A DNA stretch of 64,000 bases from Hyphomicrobiales bacterium (GTDB lineage: Bacteria; Pseudomonadota; Alphaproteobacteria; Rhizobiales; Beijerinckiaceae). This document shows, in pieces, positions 45,851 through 56,961 of the stretch (the first letter of the stretch is position 1; the number at the start of each line of letters is the position of its first letter). Position numbers and translations under genes: made by a program. The notes beneath the pieces are model-generated. The model had not been told where the DNA came from and made no database searches. It saw only the letters and a program-made list of their open reading frames with translations. Location: positions 1 to 64,000 of the forward strand of contig UCBZ01000013.1 of NCBI GenBank assembly GCA_900470775.1, written 5' to 3'.

Positions 45851-47410
45851 ATGTCCTCCGCCGACAAGCCCGCCCCCAGCAAGCTGAAAGCCCGCCAGCC
45901 GCGCGGTTTCGTCGATCGCGGCCCGGCCGATGTCGCCGCGACCGAGCGCATGCTCGCCGTCATCCGCGAGAGCTTCTCGCGCTACGGCTTCGATCCGGTC
46001 GAGACGCCCTTCGTCGAATACACCGACGCGCTCGGCAAGTTCCTGCCGGACCAAGACCGGCCGAACGAGGGCGTCTTCTCCTTCCAGGACGATGACGAGC
46101 AGTGGCTCTCGCTGCGCTACGACCTGACCGCGCCGCTCGCCCGCTATGTCGCGGAGAATTACGACGCGCTGCCGAAGCCCTATCGCAGCTACCGCGCCGG
46201 CTATGTCTTCCGCAACGAGAAGCCCGGCCCGGGCCGCTTTCGCCAGTTCATGCAGTTCGACGCGGATATCGTAGGCAGCGGAACGGTCGCGGCCGATGCC
46301 GAGATCTGCATGCTCGCGGCCGACACGATGGAAGCGCTCGGCATCCAGCGCGGCGACTATGTCGTCAAGGTCAACAACCGCAAGGTGCTCGACGGCGTGA
46401 TGGAGGCGATCGGCCTCGGCGGCGAGGAGAATGGCGGGCGAAGGCTGACGGTGCTGCGGGCGATCGACAAGCTCGACAAGTTCGGCCCGGACGGCGTGCG
46501 GCTGCTGCTGGGTGAAGGGCGCAAGGACGAGAGCGGGGATTTTACGAAGGGCGCGGGGCTGGACGGCGTTCAAGCTGACTACGTTATGTCAGTGGTCGAG
46601 CATCAGCCGGGCATTTGGACCACTGGCGGCGAACTAGGTCGCGTTTCCGACTGGAACAAGCAACTCCAGCGCAATGCCACACTGGATGAGGGCTTCGCTG
46701 AACTTGATGCACTGAATGCTGCTGTTGTCGCTGCCGGCTACGGCCCCGACCGCATCCGTATCGACCCCTCCGTCGTCCGCGGCCTCGAATACTACACCGG
46801 CCCGGTCTACGAGGTCGAACTGACCTTCCCGGTCACCAATGAGGACGGTCAGGTCGTGCGCTTCGGCTCGGTCGCGGGTGGCGGGCGCTATGACGGGCTG
46901 GTCGGGCGCTTCCGGCCCGAGCCCGTGCCGGCGACCGGCTTCTCGATCGGCGTCTCCCGCCTCTATTCGGCGCTGAAGGCGGTGAAGTCGCCCATCGTCG
47001 ATGCGAAGAACGAATTGCCGCTCGTCGTCGTCACCGCGATGGACAACAAATCGCCGGAGTTCATGCCGGGCTATCAGGCGATGGTCTCCGAATTGCGCAA
47101 GGCCAGCGATGCCAACGGCAAGCCGCTGGTCCGCGCCGATCTCTATCTCGGCTCATCCGGCTTCAACGCCCAGATGAAATATGCCGACCGTCGCGGCGCG
47201 ATCTGCGCGGTGATCCAGGGCTCGTCCGAGCGCGAGGCCGGCACGGTCATCATCAAGGACCTGATCATGGGTGCGGAACTCGCAGCAGCCGGGCGCGAGC
47301 TCAAGGATTCCGCCGAGCACAAGGCGAAACAGGCGGAGGCGCAGTTTGCCGTGCCGGTGGCGGGACTGGTCGATGGGGTGAAGCGGGTGCTGGCGCGGCA
47401 TTCGTCGTAG
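45851..47410 (+). CDS. hisS: histidine-tRNA ligase
   Basis: A 519-residue class II aminoacyl-tRNA synthetase that charges tRNA-His. Motifs include [16 protein letters not shown] (motif 2 region), [20 protein letters not shown], the histidine loop [15 protein letters not shown], motif 3 in [14 protein letters not shown], and an anticodon-binding C-terminal domain (about 400-500). Start ATG 45851 is preferred over the frame from 45713, which translates a repeat element. Residues 240-296 use clearly different codons from the rest of the gene. Followed by hisZ and hisG after a palindromic repeat. Confidence 0.95.
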   Translation: MSSADKPAPSKLKARQPRGFVDRGPADVAATERMLAVIRESFSRYGFDPVETPFVEYTDALGKFLPDQDRPNEGVFSFQDDDEQWLSLRYDLTAPLARYVAENYDALPKPYRSYRAGYVFRNEKPGPGRFRQFMQFDADIVGSGTVAADAEICMLAADTMEALGIQRGDYVVKVNNRKVLDGVMEAIGLGGEENGGRRLTVLRAIDKLDKFGPDGVRLLLGEGRKDESGDFTKGAGLDGVQADYVMSVVEHQPGIWTTGGELGRVSDWNKQLQRNATLDEGFAELDALNAAVVAAGYGPDRIRIDPSVVRGLEYYTGPVYEVELTFPVTNEDGQVVRFGSVAGGGRYDGLVGRFRPEPVPATGFSIGVSRLYSALKAVKSPIVDAKNELPLVVVTAMDNKSPEFMPGYQAMVSELRKASDANGKPLVRADLYLGSSGFNAQMKYADRRGAICAVIQGSSEREAGTVIIKDLIMGAELAAAGRELKDSAEHKAKQAEAQFAVPVAGLVDGVKRVLARHSS

Positions 47411-47411
47411 C

Positions 47412-47572
47412 GCGCGGGGAACCCCTCTCCTGTAAGGAGAGGGGCAGGGGTGAGGTGTCGGCCCCTGGACCAGTTTTGCACGGTTTCGACCGCAGCCGCG
47501 GTGAGGTTTCAGCCCAAATGTCCAAGGGCCGACCCCTCACCCTACCCTCTCCCTACGGGAGAGGGTACCCCG
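47412..47572. repeat. palindromic intergenic element, family D (between hisS and hisZ)
   Basis: About 160 bases. Each half has its own hairpin: CCCCTCTCC-TGTAA-GGAGAGGGG in the left and ACCCTCTCCC-TAC-GGGAGAGGGT in the right. The halves also pair with each other (GGGGTGAGG... with ...CCTCACCC-like; GTCGGCCC with GGGCCGAC). It separates hisS from hisZ in what is otherwise a same-strand gene block. Only one copy in this window. Confidence 0.82.
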
Positions 47573-47676
47573 CGCCGCCCGAGCATGACGCCGGTGGCTA
47601 CGATTCCCGTTCACCCAATTCCCTCAAATCAGTCGAAAATTGCAGCCGTCGCTGCTAGGACAGCCGCGTCAACAGG

Positions 47677-48801
47677 ATGAACCCAACCGTGCCCGCGATC
47701 GCAGCCAGCATCGAGACCGTGATCGCGCTGTTCGCGCGCGAGGGCTATGCCCGCGCCGAACCGGCGATCCTGCAACCGGCCGATGTCTTCCTCGATCTCT
47801 CCGGCGAGGACATCCGCCGCCGCATCTTCATGACGCAGGACGCCGATGGCCGCGACTGGTGCCTGCGGCCGGAATACACCATCCCCGTCGCGCTCGATCA
47901 TATCGCCTCCGGTTCCAGTGAGCCGGCGGCCTATGCCTATGCCGGCCCGGTCTTCCGCATGCGCAGCGGAGAACCCGGTGAATTCGCGCAGGCCGGCCTC
48001 GAATCCTTCGGCCGAGACGACTTCGCCGCGACCGATGCCGAAATCATGGCGCTGACCGTCGAGGCGGTCGCTGCACTCGGCCTTGGCAACCCGAAGATCC
48101 TGATGGGCGACGTCGCGCTGCTCGGCGCTCTGCTGGACGGTCTTTCGGTTCCCCCCGGCGCCCGCCGCCGCCTGATGCGCGCCGTCGTGCAGGGCAAGGG
48201 CGCGCTGGCCGTGGATGCGCTTGATCCGCCCGCCGCCGATGGCGAGACGGCCCATGCCGGCCTGCTCAAGGCGCTGGAGGGGCAGGACCCCAAGGCGGCA
48301 AAAGCCTTCGTCGAGGACGTGCTCTCGATCGCCGGCATCTCGACGGTCGGTGGCCGCAGCGCTGGCGACATCGCCGAGCGCTTCCTGGCCCGCGCCGCCG
48401 AGCGCGAGAACCCGGTCAATGGCGACGTGAAGGCGCTGCTGGCGCAGGTGCTGGCGATCAAGGGCGACCCGGATACCGCGTCCGCCGCCCTGCGCGCGCT
48501 CGCCGACCAGGCCTCGCTCGATCTCGGCCGTGAACTCGACGCCTTCGACGAGCGCACCGGCTTCCTCGCCGTGCGGGGCGTCGATGTGAGCGCGATCGGC
48601 TTCCAGGCCGCCTTTGCCCGCAATCTCGACTACTACACCGGTTTCATCTTCGAGCTTCACGATGAGAGGCGCGGCGACGGCAAGCCGGTCGCCGGCGGCG
48701 GCCGCTACGATCAGGTTCTTGGCCGCCTCGGTGCGTCCTCGCCGATCCCGGCCGTCGGCGCCTCGATCTGGCTCGAGCGCCTGGCGGGAGACGCCGCATG
48801 A
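47677..48801 (+). CDS. hisZ: ATP phosphoribosyltransferase regulatory subunit
   Basis: A 374-residue HisS-like protein without the tRNA anticodon domain. LRPEYTIPVALDHIAS, YAGPVFRMRSGEPGEFAQAG and ARNLDYYTGFIFELH parallel class II synthetase motifs 2 and the histidine loop, but the enzyme is not a synthetase. HisZ binds short-form HisG and provides histidine feedback control. Its TGA overlaps the hisG ATG (ATGA). Placement after hisS is common in alphaproteobacteria. Confidence 0.93.
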   Translation: MNPTVPAIAASIETVIALFAREGYARAEPAILQPADVFLDLSGEDIRRRIFMTQDADGRDWCLRPEYTIPVALDHIASGSSEPAAYAYAGPVFRMRSGEPGEFAQAGLESFGRDDFAATDAEIMALTVEAVAALGLGNPKILMGDVALLGALLDGLSVPPGARRRLMRAVVQGKGALAVDALDPPAADGETAHAGLLKALEGQDPKAAKAFVEDVLSIAGISTVGGRSAGDIAERFLARAAERENPVNGDVKALLAQVLAIKGDPDTASAALRALADQASLDLGRELDAFDERTGFLAVRGVDVSAIGFQAAFARNLDYYTGFIFELHDERRGDGKPVAGGGRYDQVLGRLGASSPIPAVGASIWLERLAGDAA

Positions 48802-49784
48802 CCGACACGTCCTCGAACGATGCCCCTCTCGTCCTCGCGGTTCCCTCGAAAGGGCGCTTGCAGGAGAACGCCACCGCCTTCTTCGGGCGCGCCGGACTGA
48901 AATTCGTCAAGTCACGCGGCGAGCGCGATTATCGCGGTACCATCGCCGGCGTCGAGGGGGCGGAAGTCGCCTTCCTCTCGGCTTCCGAGATCGTCTCGCA
49001 GCTCGCATCGGGCGCGGCCCATCTCGGCATCACCGGCGAGGATCTGGTGCGCGAGCAGGTCGCCGATGCCGACGCCGCCGTCGAGATGCTCACCCCCCTC
49101 GGCTTCGGCCACGCCAATGTCGTCGTCGCCGTGCCGCAGGCCTGGATCGATGTGCGCACGATGGCCGATCTCGACGACGTCGCCTCGACCATGCGCGTCC
49201 GCCAAGGCCGCAAGCTCCGCGTCGCCACCAAATACGTCAACCTGACCCGCCGCTACTTCGCCAGCCACGGCCTCGCCGATTACCGCATTGTCGAGAGCCT
49301 GGGCGCGACCGAGGGCGCGCCGGCGGCCGGCACGGCCGAGATCGTCGTCGACATCACCACCACCGGCGCGACGCTGTCGGCAAACGCGCTCAAGATCCTC
49401 GATGACGGCGTGATGCTGGCATCCGAAGCCAATCTCGTCGCCTCCGTGCGCGCGCCCTGGGGCGAGCGGGCGAAGGCGGCGGCCAATGCGATCCTGTCGC
49501 GGATCGCAGCCGAAGAGGAAGCGCGCTCGGTCAGGGAAGTCAGGGCGCGGCTCGATGCGGCCTCGGACACGCTGGGGGATCTCGGCGCTCTGTTTGGCGC
49601 CAGGCTGCCTTTGGGCGCAAGCGCGCCGGGCGGCGTCGTGACGATCCATTGTCCGGACAAGGCGGTGTTTTCGCTGGTCGATCATCTGGCGAAGGCGGGT
49701 GCCGACGACATCACCGTCAGCGCGCCGGCCTATATCTTCCGCAAGGCCAATCCGCTGATCGAGCGGCTCCAGTCGCGCATCTGA
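48798..49784 (+). CDS. hisG: ATP phosphoribosyltransferase
   Basis: First enzyme of histidine synthesis: PRPP + ATP to N1-(5-phosphoribosyl)-ATP. 328 residues: AVPSKGRLQENATAFF at the start, GITGEDLVREQ (about 75), and the PRPP loop EIVVDITTTGATLSANAL (about 180). It is longer than the minimal short form but is paired with hisZ, and the extra C-terminal region (about 235-328) is of the type seen in alphaproteobacterial HisG. ATG overlaps the hisZ stop. A GC-rich hairpin follows. Confidence 0.94.
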   Translation: MTDTSSNDAPLVLAVPSKGRLQENATAFFGRAGLKFVKSRGERDYRGTIAGVEGAEVAFLSASEIVSQLASGAAHLGITGEDLVREQVADADAAVEMLTPLGFGHANVVVAVPQAWIDVRTMADLDDVASTMRVRQGRKLRVATKYVNLTRRYFASHGLADYRIVESLGATEGAPAAGTAEIVVDITTTGATLSANALKILDDGVMLASEANLVASVRAPWGERAKAAANAILSRIAAEEEARSVREVRARLDAASDTLGDLGALFGARLPLGASAPGGVVTIHCPDKAVFSLVDHLAKAGADDITVSAPAYIFRKANPLIERLQSRI

Positions 49785-50129
49785 CGACAAGCCTGCCCCA
49801 ACGACGGGCTGCATTCGACATCCCCGACAAGAACGAGGCCGCTGCTGGGGGCAGCGGCCTCGCCTGTCGCAGACAGCCCCGGGGGGATGGGGCCGGCCGC
49901 TGGACCTCGTGTTTCCGACGTATTTGATGCCTACGACTCCGCTCGCAATCCGGATGCAGGTGCGGGCAAAATCGCCGTGCCGACATCTCGACGATCGGCC
50001 TGAAATCATATGCTGCGTCGCTTGCCGGTTGATTGCGGGACGATACGTCGCTACGCGCTTTCACAGGGGCCGGCCGATGCGCTAGGGTCCTATATGCGAC
50101 TTCAGGTTAGACGACCGGGTAAGACGACA
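49785..50129. other. 345-base gap between hisG and the META-domain gene
   Basis: Holds the hairpin at 49835-49861 and no gene, tRNA or repeat family that I can recognise. The right third presumably contains the promoter of the META-domain gene, but no clear -35/-10 pair stands out. Confidence 0.6.
49835..49861 (+). terminator. hairpin terminator after hisG
   Basis: GAGGCCGCTGC (49835-49845) pairs perfectly with GCAGCGGCCTC (49851-49861), loop TGGGG, 50 bases after the hisG stop. Very stable but without a T run, so termination is likely rather than proven. Confidence 0.55.
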
Positions 50130-50615
50130 ATGATTCAACGCCTTGGCTATGCCGCCGTGCTCACCATCCTGGCTGCGCCCATGCTGATGCCGACCGATGC
50201 GCTGGCGCAGCGCCGCGGGCAGATGCCATCCCGCGAGGAACTGGGGACGCCGCAATCGGCACCGATCCAGCAGCAGCAGGAGAAGAACTTCCCGCTCGGC
50301 GCCGCCTGGACCGCGGTCTCGCTGAACGGCAAGCCGATCGCCGACCGGCGCGCGACGCTGCTGGTCGACCAGAACCTGCGCGGCACGGGCTTTGGCGGGT
50401 GCAACACCTTCTCGGCCTCGGCCTACCCGCTGCGGCAGCAATCCTTCGCGGTCGGCCCGCTCGCCTTGACCAAGCGCACCTGCGACAAGGGCCTGTCGGA
50501 CTTCGAGCGGAGCTACCTGACGGCGCTGCGCGCCACCCAGAAATGGGACCTGATCGACGGCAAGCTCGTGCTCAAGGGCGGCGCCGGCGAGTTGCGCTTC
50601 GACCGCGCGCTCTGA
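50130..50615 (+). CDS. META-domain (HslJ-like) exported protein
   Basis: A 161-residue protein with a signal peptide cut after ALA26 (MIQRLGYAAVLTILAAPMLM core). The mature part carries a META domain: WTAVSLNGKPIADRRATLLV, then TGFGGCNTFSASAY with its usual GCN, and KRTCDKGLSDFERSYLTAL. Such domains occur in HslJ and other heat- or antibiotic-linked envelope proteins; the exact role is unknown. ATG 50130 is chosen over longer frames because it begins the signal peptide. Confidence 0.85.
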   Translation: MIQRLGYAAVLTILAAPMLMPTDALAQRRGQMPSREELGTPQSAPIQQQQEKNFPLGAAWTAVSLNGKPIADRRATLLVDQNLRGTGFGGCNTFSASAYPLRQQSFAVGPLALTKRTCDKGLSDFERSYLTALRATQKWDLIDGKLVLKGGAGELRFDRAL

Positions 50616-50639
50616 CACTCGACGGCAATACAACCAGCG

Positions 50640-50753
50640 CTCATCCTAAGGAGCCGCGAAGCGGCGTCTCGAAGGATGATCCAGCCTGACGCCGGCGCCT
50701 CCTGAAGGATCCTTCGAGACGCCACTCCTCACGGAATGGCTCCTCAGGATGAG
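50640..50753. repeat. palindromic intergenic element, family A copy 2
   Basis: A 114-base element matching 3501-3622: outer arms CTCATCCTAAGGAGCC (50640-50655) and GGCTCCTCAGGATGAG (50738-50753) with one mismatch, inner arms around CGTCTCGAAGGAT and its complement (50665-50677, 50709-50721). It lies between the convergent META-domain and ABC exporter genes. Confidence 0.9.
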
Positions 50754-50786
50754 GACTGTGGAGTTCAGGGCCTTCAAGCTGCAGCC

Positions 50787-52883
50787 CTACGCCTCGGCCG
50801 AAGCCTTCGCCGCCATGCGCGGCGTAAAGGTGCCGTCGTCGTTCGGCTCCATCGTCACCACGGCATCGTGCATTTCGCGCAGCGTGCCGCGATGGCCGAT
50901 CGAGACGACGCGCGTCTCCGGCAGGGCCATGTCGATGGCAGCGTAGAGCTCGCCCTCCAGCTTCTCGTCGAGCGAGGCCGTCGCCTCGTCCAGGAACAGC
51001 CAGTCCGGCTTGGCGAGCAGCGCGCGCGCCACCGCCAGCCGCTGCTGCTCGCCGCCCGACAGGCGCTGGCCCCAGAGATCGACCTCGTCGAGCCGGTCGC
51101 GCAGATGGCCGAGCTTGACCTTGTCCATCGCGTCCTGGATGGCCGCATCGGCGTAGGCATCGGCCTCTGAGGGATAGGCCAGCGCCGCACGAAGCGTGCC
51201 CTGCGGCAGATAGGGCCGCTGCGGCAGAAGCATGATCTCGGCGTTGGCGGGAATGCCGACCTTGCCTTCGCCGAAGGGCCAGATGCCGGCAATCGCGCGA
51301 AACAGCGTCGACTTGCCCGAGCCGGAAGGCCCGACCACCAGCGTGCGCCTGACCGCGCCGAGATCGAGATCGTCCACCCGCACGATGGGCGCGCCATTGG
51401 GTAGCGTCAGCGTCGCTCCGCCGACATGAACGTCGCGGTCCGGGGCGGGGTCCCTATGGATGGTGTTGTCGCCGACACCGGCGGCCTGGGCCTGAGCAAT
51501 CGCTGTCTCGAAGGTGGTCAGGCGGTTGATCGAGGCGAGGTAGGATGCGATCGACTGGTAGCTGTTGATGAAGAACGACATCGCCGTCTCGACCCGGCCA
51601 AAGGCCGAGGCGACCTGGCTGAGCACGCCGAAAGAGATCGCCCCGGCGAAGTAATAGGGCGCCAGCAACACATAGGGGATGACGACATTGGCCTGGTTAT
51701 AGGACAGCGTGAAGGTCGTCAGCTTCAACTTGCGCCACATCAACTGGTAGAAATTCTCGACGATCGACGCAAACCGGTGGCCAAGATGCTTTCGCTCCGT
51801 CAACTCGCCTTGCATCAGTGCGATCTGCTCGGAATACTCGCGCAGCCGCGCCAGCGAGAACCGGAAATTCGCCTCGCGCCGCTCCTGTTCGAAATCGAGC
51901 GCGATCAGCGGTTTGCCGATCCAGTGCGTGATCCAGGTCGCAACCGCGGCATAGATCAGCGTCGCCCAGAACAGGAAGCCGGGAATGACGACGTCGGTGC
52001 CGGGCACGGTGATGGCAACCGGGATCGACCAAAGGATGATCGAGAAAGAGACCAGTGTCGAAACCTGCGTCAGCATGGTCAGCGAGAACGAATAGGTCTG
52101 GTTCAGGAAGGACCGTGTGTCTTCCGAGATTCGCTGGTCGGGGTTGTCGGCGGTGCCCGCCAGCGAGATGCGGTAATGGGTGCCGTCGCCGAGCCAGCGC
52201 CGGCTGTATTCTGCGGCCATCCATTCGCGCCAGCGGATAAGCAGGACGGATTGGGCAACGATCTCGATTAGATTGCTAAGCGCCGAGATCGCGGCCCAAA
52301 CGCTGAAGACATAGATCAACTGATACCAGAAGGCGGGAGCGTCCTTCTGCTGCAGCGCGTTGTTGAAGTCGCGGTAGAAGAAGTTGATACGCAGCGAAAC
52401 GCCGACCTGCGCCTGGTTGAGAACGATGATAAAGACGATCAGCGCGACCGCCAGATGGCCGAGCTTCACGTTGTAGCGGCCAAACAGCCATAGATTGGCT
52501 GTCGTGCGCTCCTCGGAGAGGAAATAGGGCGAGGAGATGCGCGCGATGCGCTGGACGATCGGCGCGAAGGAAATCGCGTAGATCAGGATGCCGAACACGG
52601 CGACGGTGGTAGCCAGGCTCGTGGGTGGCGCGGCAGCCATCCACTCCTGCGGCCAGTAGCCGGCCTGTGCCAGCAGGGCACCGGCACCGAAGACGACGTA
52701 TTCGGTGCCGAAGATGCCCGAGAAGATTTTCAGGAAGAAGTCGATCTCGGTCGAGCGAAAGAGCGCCAGGCCTAGCAGCAAACCGACCACGCCCATGCCG
52801 ATGGTGCTGGCGGAACCGCTCTGCTGTCCAACGACGAGCGCCACGACGGCAAGCGCGGCGACAGCAAAACTCAACGGGCGCAT
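50787..52883 (-). CDS. YddA/SbmA-BacA-type ABC transporter, fused permease-ATPase
   Basis: A 698-residue ABC half-exporter. About the first 400 residues are membrane (ABC_membrane_2, SbmA/BacA-like; RISSPYFLSEERTTANLWLF is typical). The C-terminal ATPase has Walker A GPSGSGKST, signature LSGGEQQR, Walker B WLFLDEATAS and the switch His in SIGHRGTL. Relatives include YddA and the vitamin B12/BacA-related transporters; it should work as a homodimer. ATG 52883 follows AGGA by 8 bases; a longer frame to 52952 has no support. Stands alone. Confidence 0.92.
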   Translation of the reverse strand: MRPLSFAVAALAVVALVVGQQSGSASTIGMGVVGLLLGLALFRSTEIDFFLKIFSGIFGTEYVVFGAGALLAQAGYWPQEWMAAAPPTSLATTVAVFGILIYAISFAPIVQRIARISSPYFLSEERTTANLWLFGRYNVKLGHLAVALIVFIIVLNQAQVGVSLRINFFYRDFNNALQQKDAPAFWYQLIYVFSVWAAISALSNLIEIVAQSVLLIRWREWMAAEYSRRWLGDGTHYRISLAGTADNPDQRISEDTRSFLNQTYSFSLTMLTQVSTLVSFSIILWSIPVAITVPGTDVVIPGFLFWATLIYAAVATWITHWIGKPLIALDFEQERREANFRFSLARLREYSEQIALMQGELTERKHLGHRFASIVENFYQLMWRKLKLTTFTLSYNQANVVIPYVLLAPYYFAGAISFGVLSQVASAFGRVETAMSFFINSYQSIASYLASINRLTTFETAIAQAQAAGVGDNTIHRDPAPDRDVHVGGATLTLPNGAPIVRVDDLDLGAVRRTLVVGPSGSGKSTLFRAIAGIWPFGEGKVGIPANAEIMLLPQRPYLPQGTLRAALAYPSEADAYADAAIQDAMDKVKLGHLRDRLDEVDLWGQRLSGGEQQRLAVARALLAKPDWLFLDEATASLDEKLEGELYAAIDMALPETRVVSIGHRGTLREMHDAVVTMEPNDDGTFTPRMAAKASAEA

Positions 52884-53034
52884 CGGCGATATCCTGGCTG
52901 GGCTGATCGGCGGCGGACGCCGCGATTCGAACCATGGTCCAGTGCAACGCAACAGACAAGAAAGCTCGGCTCAAGGCGAACCGCGCCGGTTCAGCGCATT
53001 GTGAAGAGCCGATCGATGAAGGCCAAGGCGCCGT

Positions 53035-54669
53035 TTAACTCGCCAGCTTCCGCGTCTGCATCAGCCGGTCGGTCTTGTCGTCGATCAGGGTGATCAGGCA
53101 TTGCGTCGCGCTTTCGCCGCTGGATGCGGGAAAGTGCCGGATTCCGGCGATGCGCTTGCCGTTCCCCGGTGTTGCGATGGTCTGGACCGTCTCCCGGGTT
53201 CCGGTCTCGGCGATCGGCGTCAGCCTGGCGGTACCGTCGATCTTCTCGGCCGTGTCGTCCTCGAAGACCTCCTGCGCGGTCCGCCCCATGATCGCTTCGC
53301 GGGACATGCCGAACAGGACTTCCGCGGCGCGATTGACGAAAAGATAGCGCTTGGTGCCCATGTCCTGAGCCAGGATGGCCTCGTCGATGTTTTCGACCAC
53401 AGCGCCGAACAGCCGCTCGATGCGTTCCAGCATGCGCTCGAGCTGGTGCTGCTTGGTGAAGTCCTCATGGGTTGCCACCCAGCCGCCATCCGCCGTCGGC
53501 TGTTCGAAAACCCGGATCCAGCGCCCATCCTTCAGGTTGACATGGCTTGTCGATGGCTTGCCCAGGCCGATGCGGGTGAGGATCGTTTTAACATATGCCG
53601 ACGGGTCGCCAGAAAAAAGGCCGGCTTCGGCGCGGTGAGCCAGGATGTCGCGTAGGCTGCATCGTGTATCCATGATATTGGCCGGAAGTTTATACATTTT
53701 TCTGTAAGATTCATTCATCAGAATGACGTTAGCGTGTGCGTCTAGCATCACCAGGCCTTGTGCCATATTATCAATGGCAGAAATAAAATGAGCTTCGTTG
53801 CTCTTGAATATTTCACGCTCACGCGCCGTCTTGATTTCGTTCTTCAGAAGGTCCTCGTTATGCCGGATGACCTTCTGAAGCTGCTGTACCGCATCCGCCA
53901 GTTTCCCGATCTCGTCATCTCTTGCGATGTGCGGGATCGTCATCACGACCATGCCGGAGGCAATGCGGTCTGTTGCGGCCGTGATGTCGAGCAGTGGGGC
54001 GATCACCGAGGCCTTGAGCAGGAACGCGGTCACGCAGGTGATGGCGACGGCGCCAATGCCCAGGATGACCAGCAGGAGCTTCGTGAGCTGGATCCGCTCG
54101 CCCATCCGGGCAATGACATTGGCGCGCTTGAAGTAGACCGTTCCCAAGGCTGCGAGGTCTTCGTTGAGTGCGCTGCGCACCGAGCGATTGGCTTCGTTGT
54201 CGCCCCATTCCCGACCAGCCTCCTGGCTGATGGTCGTGGCGCGACGCACCAACTCCGCACGAAACCGAATGAATTCGGAGACCCGGGTCTTGAAAGCCTC
54301 GAACAGCTCGAGATCGTCGGCGCGAACGATGCGCTGCCATTGGTCCATGACATCCGCCAGCTCGCGGTTCCGTCGCAGCAGCGCAGAACTGTAACGCAGC
54401 ACGGTCGCCGCATCGCTCGACATGTAGATGCCGCGCGATTCCATGACGACCGCAAAGATCAGTCCATTGGCCTTTTCAATGTTGATGGCCGCCTGAGAAG
54501 AGGTGTCGAGCTGATCCTGATACGCGGATTGTTGCTGAACGGAGTAAACCGAAACTGCAGTCAGGGTTAAGATCAGGAAAAGAAGCCCGGCGAACGCAGC
54601 ATAGAAGTTGATCCGTACGCTACCTCTGAGAGGGCGGTCTGACGATTTATGTTTGAAATTCGACATCAT
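53035..54669 (-). CDS. membrane PAS sensor protein without visible output domain
   Basis: A 544-residue protein. TM1 about 22-44, an extracytoplasmic helical sensor (about 45-190), TM2 (about 195-217), HAMP (about 218-270, ending IGKLADAVQQLQKVI), coiled coil, a PAS_7-type domain (about 300-400; MAQGLVMLDAHANVILMNES) and a second PAS (about 420-535; VVENIDEAILAQDM then YLFVNRAAEVLFGM). It ends LMQTRKLAS with no kinase, GGDEF, EAL or chemotaxis domain. It may signal through an unseen partner or be a truncated sensor. Start ATG 54669 or 54666. No regulator gene adjoins. Confidence 0.85.
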   Translation of the reverse strand: MMSNFKHKSSDRPLRGSVRINFYAAFAGLLFLILTLTAVSVYSVQQQSAYQDQLDTSSQAAINIEKANGLIFAVVMESRGIYMSSDAATVLRYSSALLRRNRELADVMDQWQRIVRADDLELFEAFKTRVSEFIRFRAELVRRATTISQEAGREWGDNEANRSVRSALNEDLAALGTVYFKRANVIARMGERIQLTKLLLVILGIGAVAITCVTAFLLKASVIAPLLDITAATDRIASGMVVMTIPHIARDDEIGKLADAVQQLQKVIRHNEDLLKNEIKTAREREIFKSNEAHFISAIDNMAQGLVMLDAHANVILMNESYRKMYKLPANIMDTRCSLRDILAHRAEAGLFSGDPSAYVKTILTRIGLGKPSTSHVNLKDGRWIRVFEQPTADGGWVATHEDFTKQHQLERMLERIERLFGAVVENIDEAILAQDMGTKRYLFVNRAAEVLFGMSREAIMGRTAQEVFEDDTAEKIDGTARLTPIAETGTRETVQTIATPGNGKRIAGIRHFPASSGESATQCLITLIDDKTDRLMQTRKLAS

Positions 54670-54869
54670 CCGCGCCTGAAATTGCCTGTAAAAGCAAGCC
54701 TAGGCCGAGATGATTGAGGTTTGATTTCGCATTCGAATATTCTTTGACGGTTGACCAGGCTAGCGGCGCCGTCCTTGCCGCCGCTGAATGACCTGTGCCG
54801 GATGCTGGCGATTTGGCCGCATCGGCAGGGCAGCGGAGCGGTAGCAATGACCACCCGGGAAGCCTGACG

Positions 54870-54895
54870 AAAAAAGGCCCGGCTTGCGCCGGGCC
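54870..54895 (-). terminator. rho-independent terminator of groESL
   Basis: On the minus strand, GGCCCGGC (54888-54895) pairs with GCCGGGCC (54876-54883) across a 4-base loop, followed by six T (54870-54875 read in reverse). It starts 36 bases after the groEL stop. A textbook intrinsic terminator. Confidence 0.93.
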
Positions 54896-54930
54896 TCCTT
54901 AGTCTTCGCAGAAAGCGAAGGTGGCTTGGA

Positions 54931-56580
<1,650 letters not shown>

Positions 56581-56613
56581 TTATGATTTGACGGGAAGAG
56601 CGGTCTCAGGCGT

Positions 56614-56901
56614 TCAGCCGATGACGCCCATGATGTCGGATTCCTTCATGATCAGGAGATCCTGGCCGTCGATCTTGACCTCGGTGCCGGACCACTTGCC
56701 GAAGAGGACGCGATCGCCCTTCTTGACGTCGAGCGCGACAAGCTTGCCGGCCTCGTCACGGGCGCCGGGGCCCACGGACACGACTTCGCCCTCTTGGGGC
56801 TTTTCCTTGGCGGTATCTGGGATGATGATGCCACCCTTGGTCTTCTCTTCGCCATCAAGGCGACGGACCACAACGCGGTCATGCAGCGGACGGAACTTCA
56901 T
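56614..56901 (-). CDS. groS: co-chaperonin GroES
   Basis: A 95-residue 10-kDa cap of the GroEL ring: [20 protein letters not shown], the mobile loop region [18 protein letters not shown], then [23 protein letters not shown] lies about 8 bases upstream of the ATG. First gene of the groESL operon, controlled by the CIRCE/HrcA site upstream. Confidence 0.97.
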   Translation of the reverse strand: MKFRPLHDRVVVRRLDGEEKTKGGIIIPDTAKEKPQEGEVVSVGPGARDEAGKLVALDVKKGDRVLFGKWSGTEVKIDGQDLLIMKESDIMGVIG

Positions 56902-56932
56902 GGTTCTGTCTTCCTCTTACATATAATTCGGT

Positions 56933-56949
56933 GCGGGCTGAGAGCCCGC
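56933..56949 (-). other. hairpin in the groESL 5' leader
   Basis: GCGGGCT (56933-56939) pairs perfectly with AGCCCGC (56943-56949), loop GAG, between CIRCE and the groES start. In the leader RNA it could stabilise the message or slow translation; no ribosome-binding site lies within it, so it is not a typical ROSE thermosensor. Confidence 0.55.
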
Positions 56950-56961
56950 GATGGGCATCTG

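Noticed and set aside
52994-53034. ALAFIDRLFTMR-like reading after the PAS sensor stop
   Set aside because: Too short to call a gene remnant; kept only as a hint in the finding on the output-less sensor.
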